From positions 563,496 to 627,495 of the forward strand of contig NW_024755055.1 of NCBI RefSeq assembly GCF_018991925.1: a DNA stretch of 64,000 bases, given 5' to 3'. The translations under genes were made by a program, and so were the position numbers. Shown one piece after another: positions 44,001-50,410 of the stretch; within the stretch, counting starts at the first letter, position 1; each line of letters begins with the position of its first letter. Origin of the DNA: Homarus americanus (Eukaryota; Arthropoda; Malacostraca; Decapoda; Nephropidae). The notes below the pieces were generated by a model that saw only the letters and a program-made list of their open reading frames with translations, was not told the DNA's origin and did no database searches.

Positions 44001-47000
44001 GCACAAACGTCACCTCGTCCATGGTATATATGATCTGTAGTCCCGAGGTAATCATCTGGACGAGGAATAGTAGGAAGAGGGACACCACGTCAATCTGAAA
44101 CACAAGGATCCCCCCACAAACTTTAATGCCACTACAGTTTATCCCATTTGGTAATGATTTAACTACATAAGACTTGATCTCCAGCCTCTTCAAATCCTAC
44201 TGAAGCTTCCTCTTTAACTGTGTAATGGACGAACAAAGGCATACATGACACGGTGTTCTCTGAAAGGCAATATAACTGATGATTGGCCCAGCAATTCATG
44301 TATTAAAAGACAAAGATGAGTAATTAATTGTGTAAGTAAGAAATGAATGCCTTACATTTTAAAGCTCTGCAAGTTGTAAGTTAATGGAAAGACAGGAGGC
44401 AGACAGGCAGGAACTACCATAGAAAATAAACAATGCAAGGAGGAAAGAGGTGCAAGATGATAAAGTCAAAATAAATGGACTTTAATAAGGACAAAGTAGA
44501 TGGTAGAAGCAAAATAGAGCCTCGTAGACAACCAGCAGTGATGGGAAATTAGCTTAAGTGTGAACAAATCATAACTGTACAGATATAGTAGCTAGTTGGA
44601 GAGAAAGGATACTATACAGAAAATCAAAGCATCAGGGAGACCAAAAGATGATAGTCTGGCAATTAAGTATCAGATAATTGAGGTGAGAACTATGGGTCAA
44701 AAGTTGGAAGAGAATGAATGTAGGAAAGGGTAAAATGGTGAGAGTAAGAGCAAGGGTCTGGTGCACAATTTTTGTTTGGGCCTAGAATGGAAAGACCAGA
44801 CAACACTAGATGGTCACATAGGGTGGTAAGTATCATGTGTAGGTAAGAGGGAAAATTTACCATGATCAAGGGCTGGCTTTTAAATATACAGAGAACTAAC
44901 ACATTGGTTTTATCTTGAACACTGTTAACTTGGGCATTAAGTGAGGAGAGATTTAGTACAACAGTTGCCATCTAGAGGCAAGAGGATTTTTTAAACAATG
45001 CCTATCCAGTAAGTACACACACGAACAGGATATGAATGACAAGCACTTCATGTCCCATGTTTAGTGCTTTATTCGACTATTATCTCTGTGGTGTTGATAT
45101 GCGCGCCATTCTCCCATCAAACACAAAGGCAATGGATAAAATAAATAAATACCCTAAATATATATGTACTGTATACCTGTATATAAAAAAGGAAATATGA
45201 CTGTGATCACTTTAACAGTATTTTGTCATTAGCCAGACATGGTACCTGTAAACAATCCAAAATTTTGTAGCCAAGCTCATAAAACTTTTGTCAAACCAAT
45301 TATTTTACAATTTTGGAATTACTTTAATAATTTGGCAATTTAAGATATGATGCACAAGTACATGCACACAAAAAAATACTATATAAAATTTTAACCTGTC
45401 TTTCTATGAACATTAATATACTGTAAGTTATATAGTTGAACCAAAAGTGCAATATGTCAGCACTAACTGAAAAGCAATTCAGAGCCAGTAAAGAAATTTG
45501 TCCACCGTGTACAGTGCAGTAGTGGTGTGCAACATACCTGCAGATGACCATAATCATCGGATGACACAACTTCCTTTCCCGTTTTGAGATGAAACTTGGA
45601 GTGTAATGCATATTTAGGATTCTGACCTTTCTTAAAATTCTCCACATTTTCTGTTTGTCTCATCCAACAATTCAGTATCCCACGCATGCACTTGACACAT
45701 GACTGACCTAGTTCATACGCCTTCCCACGATCATCGTCTATACGCCTGTGAAGGAAACATTTGTACATGTAAAAATCTGAACACATTAGAGAAGGAAATG
45801 TGCAATAATTTCTACAAAGTTAATTATGATAGTACGGTTTTGTGTTAATATTAACGCCTAGTAATATTCTAAGAGCAAGAGAGGGAATAAAATTTCTGGT
45901 CAACTAGATCCCATAACCACATTAAAGGAAACAACCATATTGGGAAATTTACCACCACATTTTTTAAGTCTGGTAAAGAGACAAATTATGTATCAGTTAC
46001 TATAGTATTTCCACGCCCCTCGTCAATAGCTACAAATAGCCGATTTGTTTCCCTGAGCATTTTATCTCCCCCGGACTGTGTGTGTATATATAAGCGCGTA
46101 TTCATATCGACCTTTTATGATAAATATTAAAAAAAATAACATCCTCTCTGAAATGCTAATGCCTTAAAATGATTTGCATTTTGATAGTTCAGATATTTAA
46201 CAGATCTGGTTACCAATAATTGTGAACACATTTAGTTTGAATTTTCTATGAACCAATCAGCTATTAGTATAGAAGAGGGGCGTGGCTTATGGGCCAGGTT
46301 AGCGTGGAAAGAGTATAGTCCTTTAGTTAGAAGTAAGTGGACCCTTCGATACACCAATTAACTAACCCCTCACCCCCGCAAAATGACATTGGGACGGTAG
46401 ATACATGCAGACAAAGGCACAACACAGATACATAAACTATCTTTGTGATCCTAAGTTGTATTCTGACATGTTAAACAATATTAGGCCACGGAGAACATTG
46501 AATGACTAACTAGGAACACAACACAGTTCACATGTCATGACCTATAGTACACCATATTTGTTTCTGTAGAAGACTTGTTCAAGAGTATATACAAAATATG
46601 TGTAGGTTCTCAGTACTGTAATGAAAAACACACTTCTACAATAACAGATAATTAAAGTGGGTTTGATAGGTGGGAGGGAAACACAGGTTGAGCTAACTTT
46701 CTTTATTTCTCTAACGTTTCAAGGCGCACAGAACCCAAAACGTCAGAGAAATAAAGTTAACTCAACACTGTGTCCCCTTCCCCCTCCCCTCCCCATCAAA
46801 TCCACTTGTCGTCATGGATCGATGACAGATAATTAAACTCAAGCAGTACAGTATAACCTTTGAGTGACATCACCTGTAGGCCTGGAAGAGACTCCATATA
46901 GATGCAGCACAGTATATGGTAGTGCGAATGTCAGCCACTTCCTTTTCCTGACTGGACAGCGGGAAAAGTCCAAGGGTGATGCTCTGGTTCTGTAGCAGCT

Positions 47001-49010
47001 GGCGCTTAACTAAAAATGTACAAACAGATGAGGATAATAAGCATGGTAGGATATGGTGAAATTAGTCTGCCCAATATTACCAATTTTTCCCTTCAGAGCC
47101 TAACAATATCACACGTTTAAGAGGAAATTTATTATATTTTCTTTTATTTAGAACCTAACAAAATCTCTTTCCCCATTAGAACATACATCATTAAGTCATT
47201 TCAGGTCACCCGTCAACAAGTGGGTAAAAAAGACTTTCCTCACCAATGCCGTAGTAGTGATCAAGCTTGCGGACAGTATCGTCATAACTGATGATTCGAA
47301 GATTAACGTCTATATCCGAATCACACACGCTGCCAGTCCGCTGCCTACTGCGAGGAGGCCTGGAAAGAAGAATACAGAGTGAATGACAAAACTAATTTAA
47401 CTTTGGTAAGGTATGGTTGGCTCATGTTATCTGCTCTTATCTTCAGAAATAATCTATTGATGGTGAAAAAAATACTGAGGAAATAATTTGGCAATTACAT
47501 GAAGTACCGGTATAACTTATTCTACGATCCACTGCTTGACCAACGTATTTCTTATATATTTATGCTCATCTTTATACAAACTGCACAGCAAATAAATCTT
47601 AAAAGCCAGATGATAAAGATTTAGTAAGCTTTATTTCTTGTTATTTATTAAAGGAACTGAATCATGTACCAAACTATCCATCGTGTAGGGAGTCCCACTG
47701 TCACCACTCCAAGTCCTGGGGGCACAGAGAGAGAACACCGTGTGGAGGAGCCTACAGTGAGGTGCATATGTTACCGAACTTGTGTGGTACAGTACTATGT
47801 GGCGACCCTGTTCATGAGTCTGGTGTTGCTGTCTGCCTGAAGGGGTCGGAGTAGCAAGACGACCACCCAAGGGGACGTGGTCATGCTGGGACATGGCTGT
47901 GATAACTTCTACTCAAGATCATATTTTTTTTTTCCTGTTTTTTTTTGTACAGTGTATGCGAAGAGCTCGGTTAAATACTGTTGTGTTCGCAAAAATTATG
48001 TCATGAAATAATCAAGGTTAAAGTTAGTGTACTATACAGTACATTGCTTTTATTATTTACTTCATAACCAACTATATGATATTAATTATTCTAGTGTCAA
48101 AAGAAAAACAATTGAATGTACTGGCAGGTTGAGGATATGTAAAAAAAATCTCAGGAAGATAAAGTCTGAATAGTTATTAGGCCAAGTTTATTTTAGAGGT
48201 TTACTTTACAACATACAGTACTGCAGAGTAAATGATCAATAATCATTCAAACAAATAATGTAATAACCACCAGCCTCTGATTGGCTGAGTGAGTGATGTC
48301 AAGGCTTTGTATGCCTCTGAGTGGTCATGCTATGTGGTAAATACATCGGTGTCCCACTGTATCCGTAACCTACACGTGTCGTATAGGCTGGACAAAAGGC
48401 TGAAATTCAAATGATTTATAACTCGATTTTTTTCCATGTTCCAAAGATGCATTTCCCTTCCCTGCCTAACTAACCCACCACCTCTCATCCCCCGATCCTA
48501 CCCCAGTCCACTACCCCTACCCACCCTTCTCTACCCACCATCACCCACCCTGCCCTCCCCCTACTCCAACTCGTATGTCAGACCCAGCACTTGTCCACAA
48601 CTGTATATTAGATTAGGTGAGGTCAGGTAGGTTGGTTAAAGAACTATTAACACACTGACATATCACAATAATTAGCTCTTGGCAAAAAAAATTAAGATAA
48701 ACAAAAATTGCAATTCCTCGAACTTTAATTAATAATTCGAGGGTAAGAAACTTATTTTTCTTCTCTATTTTTTCCAAAGTTACTCCTTCTAACGGGACAT
48801 ATTGTAAACTGTAACCATTTATTTTATATCAAAGGAATTAAATTAACATATCATCTACCAAGAAAAATTGGCTGGACTTCAAGAGATGACATCATTTAGG
48901 TAATATACAATAGGGCATTTTATCTAATACACTCAAAGATTATGTGAAGATGTCGATATTAGGTTTTTTAGCGGATTAACTTACTGTTGTGGCACTACTA
49001 AGGACGCCAT
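1107..49010 (-). CDS. PHKB: Phosphorylase b kinase regulatory subunit beta, whole gene (25 coding exons per transcript)
   Basis: Beta regulatory subunit of phosphorylase kinase, the cytosolic (alpha-beta-gamma-delta)4 enzyme that phosphorylates and activates glycogen phosphorylase; alpha and beta restrain the gamma catalytic subunit. Coding exons, in order of transcription: 48985-49010, 47244-47359, 46874-47009, 45538-45745, 43898-44094, 43395-43554, 42337-42423, 41617-41727, 40994-41132, 39848-39921, 39045-39224, 25155-25247, 24056-24193, 22984-23171, 22602-22717, 21556-21698, 20255-20387, then either 18324-18463 or 10938-11080, then 5962-6054, 5625-5734, 4772-4909, 4317-4386, 3031-3201, 1863-1970, 1107-1265. 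Every junction is GT-AG, all phases agree, and the sum is 3234 or 3237 nt (1077 or 1078 aa). Order and motifs match vertebrate PHKB end to end: the N-terminal GH15-like part ([29 protein letters not shown]) and then the C-terminal KPBB_C-type part. It is beta rather than alpha because RRIDDD, SSGLQII-like and [10 protein letters not shown] follow PHKB. UTR limits are not known. Confidence 0.95.
1589..1795. repeat. 42-bp minisatellite, about 4.9 copies, in PHKB intron 24
   Basis: The unit starts ATGAGG(C/A)TCTACATTCCTC and includes TACTACAGCATTACTTTACAG. Starts at 1589, 1631, 1673, 1715 and 1757 are exactly 42 apart. As 42 is a multiple of three, all frames stay open, giving spurious ORFs. Confidence 0.9.
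1863..1970 (-). CDS. PHKB: PHKB exon 24, residues 990-1025
   Basis: Encodes [20 protein letters not shown] and the following [13 protein letters not shown], matching VVSIVLERNPELEF and LVKEAFNEF. Donor GTAAGG. Confidence 0.96.
3031..3201 (-). CDS. PHKB: PHKB exon 23, residues 933-989
   Basis: Carries [32 protein letters not shown] and [10 protein letters not shown], matching the LPQQPTLSDMTMYEMNFSL and QPQYRQIVVE segments of human beta. Donor GTACAG, phase 0 end. Confidence 0.97.
4317..4386 (-). CDS. PHKB: PHKB exon 22, residues 909-932
   Basis: Short exon encoding [20 protein letters not shown] and YEK, matching RRQIDGSLNRTPTGFYDR. Acceptor TTCAG, donor GTTTGT. Confidence 0.93.
4772..4909 (-). 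CDS. PHKB: PHKB exon 21, residues 863-909
   Basis: Carries [12 protein letters not shown] and [19 protein letters not shown] (human GWIIHAMEYEL and LSPSEVKQLLLDIL). Acceptor TACAG, donor GTAGGT. Confidence 0.95.
5625..5734 (-). CDS. PHKB: PHKB exon 20, residues 827-863
   Basis: Carries [16 protein letters not shown] and [11 protein letters not shown], matching the LFSGMLKIRIG segment of human beta. Donor GTAAGT; the last GG joins A of exon 21. Confidence 0.95.
5962..6054 (-). CDS. PHKB: PHKB exon 19, residues 796-826
   Basis: Encodes [18 protein letters not shown] then [11 protein letters not shown]. It follows the alternative exons as VTLGAFGHEEEVI follows them in human beta. Phase 0 at both ends; donor GTAGGT. 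Confidence 0.92.
7271..7409. mobile_element. 139-bp MITE-like inverted-repeat element
   Basis: Terminal inverted repeats of about 23 bp, GAGGCGTGTATGACCAGAG on the left and GAGGCGCGCATGACCAGAG as the complement of the right end (two mismatches). No coding capacity. The target duplication is not clear (ATAT-like on both sides). Confidence 0.7.
9851..10151. mobile_element. 301-bp TIR element, CAGT(C/T)TCTCCTC family
   Basis: Left end CAGTCTCTCCTCCATTTACG, right end (complement) CAGTTTCTCCTCGACTTACG, flanked by TA on both sides. The inner sequence repeats GGGGTTCCG and GTCGTAAGTCG motifs. The TA duplication and CAG ends fit the Tc1/mariner superfamily, probably pogo/Tigger-like; non-autonomous. 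Related to 31601-31905. Confidence 0.8.
10938..11080 (-). CDS. PHKB: PHKB exon 18b, alternative (mutually exclusive with 18a)
   Basis: Encodes V + [20 protein letters not shown] ... [13 protein letters not shown], residues 749-796. Acceptor CATCAG, donor GTAATG. Length 143 nt, also 2 mod 3, with the same phases as 18a. Joining 18a to 18b would put 18b out of frame, so a transcript can use only one. This copy keeps GKQ as in human beta, where 18a has GCQ. Confidence 0.92.
11614..11745. repeat. Dispersed repeat, diverged copy of 50211-50345
   Basis: Shares, in order, TTACTAGC, GTCTGTTCTTTGTTACC, CAGTGT, ACAGGAG-AAACTG and a GGAT...CACATGT-like end with the region at 50211-50345. Family unknown; possibly SINE-like. 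Confidence 0.5.
13458..13821. mobile_element. 364-bp TIR element, CAGTGGGGTATGC family
   Basis: Perfect 22-bp TIRs starting CAGTGGGGTATGCTATAACG, with TA on both sides. The interior repeats ATAACGAACG and has poly-A/T stretches. It is a deleted relative of 35133-35791. Pogo/Tigger-like non-autonomous element by TA target and CAG ends. Confidence 0.85.
14306..14747. mobile_element. 442-bp TIR element, CAGRCAGTSCC family
   Basis: Left CAGACAGTGCCTGAGCTATG, right complement CAGGCAGTCCCCGAGTTACG, TA on both sides. The interior holds an imperfect duplication (TTATGTATGGGATATTATT and TTATATATGGGATATTATT). TIRs are somewhat diverged. Confidence 0.7.
15606..16101. mobile_element. 496-bp TIR element, C(A/G)GTAAGTCCTCG family
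   Basis: Left CAGTAAGTCCTCGTATAACG, right complement CGGTAAGTCCTCGCTTAACG, TA on both sides. A GC-rich core at about 15750-15890 gives spurious open frames. Non-autonomous. Confidence 0.8.
16426..16486. repeat. (AAT)n microsatellite
   Basis: Nearly perfect AAT trinucleotide run of about 20 copies in a PHKB intron. Confidence 0.95.
17665..17847. mobile_element. 183-bp foldback element, arms about 75 bp
   Basis: Nearly the whole element is one inverted repeat. Left arm begins CAGTCACCCGCAAAAGTCCT, the right complement CAGTCGCCCACAAAAGTCCT, continuing to GCGAAGC or CCGAAGC near the centre with few mismatches. TA flanks on both sides. Would form a strong hairpin. Confidence 0.85.
18324..18463 (-). 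CDS. PHKB: PHKB exon 18a, alternative (mutually exclusive with 18b)
   Basis: Encodes residues 749-795: V + [20 protein letters not shown] ... [10 protein letters not shown]. Acceptor TTTTAG, donor GTGACT. Length 140 nt (2 mod 3), accepting phase 1 from exon 17 and delivering phase 0 to exon 19. It aligns with exon 18b at about 20 of 47 positions, strongest at ITTILV-x-G-x-Q, and with the human APHITTFLVHGKQ region. Confidence 0.9.
18464..20254 (-). other. PHKB intron between exons 17 and 18a
   Basis: AT-rich. Holds no recognised element or gene; the open frame at 19024-19230 shows nothing recognisable. Confidence 0.5.
20255..20387 (-). CDS. PHKB: PHKB exon 17, residues 705-749
   Basis: Carries [15 protein letters not shown], matching AILLGILLKREGPNF of human beta. 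It ends in a single G that must be completed by the next exon. Both alternative exons 18 begin with T + purine or pyrimidine to give Val, so this exon fits either. Confidence 0.95.
20606..20980 (+). mobile_element. BEL/Pao-type retrotransposon fragment (protease region), degraded
   Basis: An open plus-strand frame in a PHKB intron, antisense to the gene. It shows [10 protein letters not shown], where BEL/Pao-type aspartic proteases (DUF1758-like) normally have ALLDSGS, then LAD and [16 protein letters not shown], matching the I-D-x-L-I-G-x-D-Y-x pattern that follows. The D-S-G triad is lost (D-K-N), and no LTR, reverse transcriptase or integrase is seen nearby, so it is a dead fragment. Confidence 0.6.
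21556..21698 (-). CDS. PHKB: PHKB exon 16, residues 657-704 (variable linker)
   Basis: Encodes EHLDFMN (human EQLDFLR), then an acidic, poorly conserved linker, as in other beta subunits. Acceptor ACAG, donor GTGAGC, phase 0 end. Confidence 0.9.
22602..22717 (-). CDS. PHKB: PHKB exon 15, residues 618-657
   Basis: Carries [20 protein letters not shown] (human [22 protein letters not shown]). Acceptor CTCCAG, donor GTAATT; the terminal G starts Glu completed by exon 16. Confidence 0.95.
22984..23171 (-). CDS. PHKB: PHKB exon 14, residues 556-618
   Basis: Carries [33 protein letters not shown] and [14 protein letters not shown]. Acceptor GACAG, donor GTGTGT; the last AG joins G of exon 15 to give Arg. 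Confidence 0.97.
24056..24193 (-). CDS. PHKB: PHKB exon 13, residues 510-555
   Basis: Carries [29 protein letters not shown] and [10 protein letters not shown], near-identical to vertebrate beta. Both ends phase 0; donor GTAATG. Confidence 0.97.
24278..24740 (-). mobile_element. LINE reverse-transcriptase C-terminal fragment, degraded
   Basis: On the minus strand it reads [17 protein letters not shown], then further down [12 protein letters not shown] and [15 protein letters not shown]. These match the L-Y-G-x-E-T-W and W-F-G-H-V ... G-R-R-x-x-x-R-P-x-x-x-W signatures at the C-terminus of many non-LTR reverse transcriptases. In-frame stops (for example one before WFGHV) show that it is dead. 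It lies on the same strand as PHKB, between exons 12 and 13. Confidence 0.65.
25155..25247 (-). CDS. PHKB: PHKB exon 12, residues 479-509
   Basis: Carries [17 protein letters not shown] and TYGIQTQ, matching NDLVVHVALIAESQRLQ and TYGIQTQ of human beta. Phase 0 at both ends, so it joins exon 11 directly. Confidence 0.97.
27957..28084. repeat. 32-bp tandem repeat, 4 copies
   Basis: Units start at 27957, 27989, 28021 and 28053, with consensus AGCATAGGATAATACAGGGG followed by AAAATAAGTAG. Copies differ by one to four bases. Confidence 0.9.
28912..29056. repeat. (AAT)n array interrupted by poly-A
   Basis: About 18 AAT units, then about 25 A, then about 15 more AAT units. Gives long Tyr or Ile runs in spurious frames. 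Confidence 0.95.
29685..30553. repeat. 869-bp duplicated block, copy 1
   Basis: Matches 31030-31898 at a constant offset of 1345, so without indels; I noticed one substitution only (TTTTAG against TTTAAG near 30040). It includes a 38-nt hairpin (15-bp stems) at 29917-29954 and the left part of a TIR element starting at 30256. The right TIR end is missing, and a SINE-like sequence follows directly. Confidence 0.9.
30554..30760 (+). repeat. SINE-like sequence with poly-A tail
   Basis: About 185 bases followed by about 22 A. The segment CCAGTATTTGCCAACAGTGC, then GACAGAGACGTGATCGATCG, and the end CAGTGGCTAAGAGGATAAA resemble 49808-49905, so it is dispersed. Class is inferred from length and tail; no clear A/B boxes. 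Confidence 0.5.
31030..31898. repeat. 869-bp duplicated block, copy 2
   Basis: Second copy of 29685-30553, including the hairpin at 31262-31299. Here the TIR element at its right end is complete. Confidence 0.9.
31601..31905. mobile_element. 305-bp TIR element, CAGTCTCCCCTCG family
   Basis: Left CAGTCTCCCCTCGCCTTACG, right complement CAGTCTCTCCTCGACTTACG, TA on both sides. Same family as 9851-10151. The copy starting at 30256 lacks the last few bases of the right end. Confidence 0.85.
32881..32990 (-). other. Coding-like island inside PHKB intron, unassigned
   Basis: A minus-strand frame with [20 protein letters not shown] then YM and stop; the ATGTGATG after it could also act as a GTGATG donor. 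Composition is richer in G+C than its surroundings. The phase of any acceptor does not fit PHKB exons 11 and 12. I do not recognise the family. Confidence 0.3.
35133..35791. mobile_element. 659-bp TIR element of the CAGTGGGGTATGC family with a transposase remnant
   Basis: Same TIRs as 13458-13821, with TA on both sides, but a longer interior. On the plus strand near 35434 it reads MNRQK, stop, [16 protein letters not shown], reminiscent of the N-terminal helix-turn-helix of pogo/Tigger transposases (K-x-x-T-L-E-x-K-x-x-I-I). Interrupted, hence not autonomous; the assignment of the remnant is tentative. Confidence 0.75.
36666..36730. repeat. (GA)n-rich low-complexity tract
   Basis: Purine-only run of GA, AGAGAG and AGAAAAG units in a PHKB intron. 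Confidence 0.9.
39045..39224 (-). CDS. PHKB: PHKB exon 11, residues 419-478
   Basis: Carries [20 protein letters not shown], followed by a basic stretch ending in GGRYSAFQ. Both ends phase 0; donor GTAAGT. It precedes the largest intron of the gene (13.8 kb). Confidence 0.96.
39848..39921 (-). CDS. PHKB: PHKB exon 10, residues 394-418
   Basis: Short exon encoding [18 protein letters not shown], equivalent to the P-V-V-P-K-Y-Y-Y-V-P region of human beta. Acceptor AACAG, donor GTGGGT, phase 0 end. Confidence 0.92.
40994..41132 (-). CDS. PHKB: PHKB exon 9, residues 348-394
   Basis: Carries [18 protein letters not shown] and [15 protein letters not shown], matching the IECEFPIFFLYMMIDGVF region of human beta. 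Donor GTAATG; the final G pairs with AT of exon 10 to give Asp. Confidence 0.96.
41617..41727 (-). CDS. PHKB: PHKB exon 8, residues 311-347
   Basis: Encodes 37 residues including [20 protein letters not shown] and YHSAE (vertebrates have RFLRDGYRT and YYKPAE). Both ends phase 0; donor GTATTG. Confidence 0.95.
42337..42423 (-). CDS. PHKB: PHKB exon 7, residues 282-310
   Basis: Encodes 29 residues including [14 protein letters not shown], matching the D-A-x-L-x-x-x-I-S-x-P-A-F-A pattern of PHKB. Both ends are phase 0. Donor GTTAGT. Confidence 0.93.
42745..43320. repeat. Degenerate tandem repeat, TCTTGCAATTTGCATGAGGAG-like
   Basis: At least ten diverged units with the core CTTGCAAT-TG-ATGAGGA-GAG, spaced about 35-50 bases, in the intron between exons 6 and 7. 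Old minisatellite; no coding potential. Confidence 0.6.
43395..43554 (-). CDS. PHKB: PHKB exon 6, residues 228-281
   Basis: Carries [36 protein letters not shown] and LLPRES, nearly as in human. Acceptor GGCAG, donor GTAACC, phase 0 end. Confidence 0.97.
43898..44094 (-). CDS. PHKB: PHKB exon 5, residues 163-228
   Basis: Carries [34 protein letters not shown] and [14 protein letters not shown], among the most conserved stretches of PHKB. Acceptor TTTCAG, donor GTAATC; the last AG joins C of exon 6 to make Ser. Confidence 0.97.
44095..45537 (-). other. PHKB intron between exons 4 and 5
   Basis: Unremarkable AT-rich sequence; nothing recognised. Confidence 0.5.
45538..45745 (-). CDS. PHKB: PHKB exon 4, residues 93-162
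   Basis: Carries [32 protein letters not shown] and DDYGHLQ, all diagnostic of PHKB. The YGHLQ stretch is part of the GH15-like fold. Acceptor CACAG, donor GTATGT, phase 0 end. Confidence 0.97.
46011..46285. mobile_element. 275-bp MITE-like element with CCACGCCCCTC ends
   Basis: Left CCACGCCCCTCGTCAATAGC, right complement CCACGCCCCTCTTCTATACT; similarity continues imperfectly for about 40 bases. No coding capacity, and no clear target duplication. Confidence 0.55.
46655..46807. mobile_element. 153-bp foldback element
   Basis: Arms of about 65 bp: left AAGTGGGTTTGATAGGTGGG, right complement AAGTGGATTTGATGGGGAGG, both running on to AACTTT-CTTTATTTCTCT-like sequence near the centre. A 13-bp direct repeat, ACAGATAATTAAA, occurs at 46644-46656 and 46825-46837. 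Confidence 0.65.
46874..47009 (-). CDS. PHKB: PHKB exon 3, residues 48-93
   Basis: Encodes a segment with LGLFP (as in PHKA/PHKB) and [15 protein letters not shown]. The acceptor is TTTTAG and the donor GTGATG. The terminal AG joins G of exon 4 to make the first Arg of the RRIDDD motif. Confidence 0.95.
47244..47359 (-). CDS. PHKB: PHKB exon 2, residues 9-48, with PKA-site-like RTGSV
   Basis: Ends in [10 protein letters not shown], the conserved start of the GH15-like region. It also holds RSRQRTGSV, which aligns with the KRSGSV site phosphorylated by PKA in mammalian beta; the serine is residue 19 here. The donor is GTGAGG, and the last G completes Val with TT of exon 3. Confidence 0.92.
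47360..48984 (-). other. PHKB intron 1
   Basis: Contains a G+C-richer open frame at 47631-47894 (minus strand, starting [11 protein letters not shown]) and a C-rich tract at about 48470-48570. Neither is recognised. The open frame could be an alternative first exon, but no donor fitting phase 2 was seen. Confidence 0.4.
48985..49010 (-). CDS. PHKB: PHKB exon 1 (start codon)
   Basis: Encodes MASLVVPQ plus two bases of codon 9, then a GTAAGT donor. The ATG lies in a CCTCCATGG context. An in-frame TAA lies 54 bases upstream with no ATG between, so this is the first usable start. The remaining CA joins G of exon 2 to give Gln. The start is chosen by phase and donor, not by homology, because PHKB N-termini vary. 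Confidence 0.8.
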
Positions 49011-49085
49011 GGAGGTGTTTAAGACTGCCTGGCTCGTGTCCTTGATCCCGTAACTTCGTCCTTAACTTCGTCCTTTCTCACTTGG

Positions 49086-49093
49086 TTTAAATA
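49086..49093 (-). promoter_or_regulatory. Possible TATA-like element of PHKB
   Basis: Reads TATTTAAA on the minus strand about 80 bases upstream of the PHKB start codon. It would place transcription start near 49060 with a short 5' UTR. AT-rich sequence makes such matches common, so this is weak. A duplicated GGACGAAGTTA motif follows it just before the coding start. Confidence 0.25.
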
Positions 49094-49807
49094 CAGGCCG
49101 TTTTAACCAGAATTTTTTTATTTTTTATAATAAAATTGAAGTGAAAAATAATAATATGTAGAATTTATCAGTTAGTCCAAGAGATAAAGAAAGAGAGATT
49201 GTATTTTCTTATATATTTACATTAAAAATTTAAAATATCTCCTACGTAAGCTGTAATTAATGGAGCAACATAGAAAACGTACACAATATAATGGAACAAC
49301 TATTAATAAATTTTGCTATTTTTTTCCTTAATATAGACAGATGAATAACACACACGAAAAATATACCACTTTATAGAGCATATCTCGGTTACTAAGTATA
49401 AATTTTATATTAATTTCATATAACCCCAAAGAAATTAATCCCGCGTAAAATTTGAAGCATTTTTGTATAGTAAAAAGTAATTAACTATTGACCTCAGAAT
49501 ACCTCCTAATATCAAATGCACTTGGCTTCAAAATAACCTCAAAGTGCCCATGATATTGGTTAGATTAAAAAAAAATCGGGGGGCCTACAGTGTGCCCAAA
49601 CCTCCCAGCTGGGTGAGCTTGTAGTGGACGTCTCCCCTACAACTGCATATAAGAAAACCACATTAGAGTTTCCTTCCATCCTGAGTGCTAGACAACATTA
49701 ATATCTCGATACCCCTACAGGCTCGTTTTGCTCGCCATGTTCCCCCACCCACTATTTCTTGGACCACCCCTCTCCCCTTTTTTTATATTCCTGGATCCGC
49801 CCCTCAC

Positions 49808-49905
49808 AGGTGCCAGTACTTGCCAAGAGTGCGTAATAGAAACGTGACCGACCGACCACCCAAAAGGCTTACAAGCCGACTAGTGGTGAAAGGGATAAAG
49901 TAAAA
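49808..49905 (+). repeat. SINE-like fragment related to 30554-30760
   Basis: Shares CCAGTA(C/T)TTGCCAA-AGTGCG, AACGTGACCGACCG-like sequence and an AGTGGTGAAAGGGATAAA end with the copy at 30554-30760. Confidence 0.5.
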
Positions 49906-50210
49906 GTAATGTAAGCTTGTCATAGAATTTCTTACCGTGCATTATGAGATTTTCGAAGTTTACTGACGGTTCTACCTCTTCCGTGCACGGAGGTCATGCC
50001 TTTGTTCATATCCGACAAAAATAAAATTTCTCTGTACTTTTAGCAGGAAAAAACACACAATGACCTATAAATGAGATATCTAACTGCTTGATGTATATCT
50101 CACACACAGTCAACTGCAAACAATATCTACTCCAGATAACGTTATCTATGATAAGGACAAAATGATGGTATGCATATATATATTTTTTTTTATTTATCAT
50201 TTAAAAACTT

Positions 50211-50410
50211 ACCAGTTTACTAGCGATTCGTCTGTTCTTTGTTACCTTATTATGAACTTTATTGCCCAGTGTTCGCACAGGAGTAAACTGCGATGTTTAG
50301 TAGGGTCACACTGGATAACACCCCTCCCACGTGTATCGGGACAGACCTCGAACCCAGGACATAATATTGAGAGATACGCGGATCACTATACCTCTGATAA
50401 CGCTTCTGAA
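50211..50410. repeat. Dispersed repeat related to 11614-11745
   Basis: Diverged copy of the 11614 repeat. It extends into a segment whose minus strand reads CCTGGGTTCGAGGTC, resembling a tRNA B box, so a tRNA-derived SINE is possible. Confidence 0.45.

Noticed and set aside
48436..48630. Pro/Ser/Leu-rich open frame
   Set aside because: C-rich low-complexity tract in PHKB intron 1.
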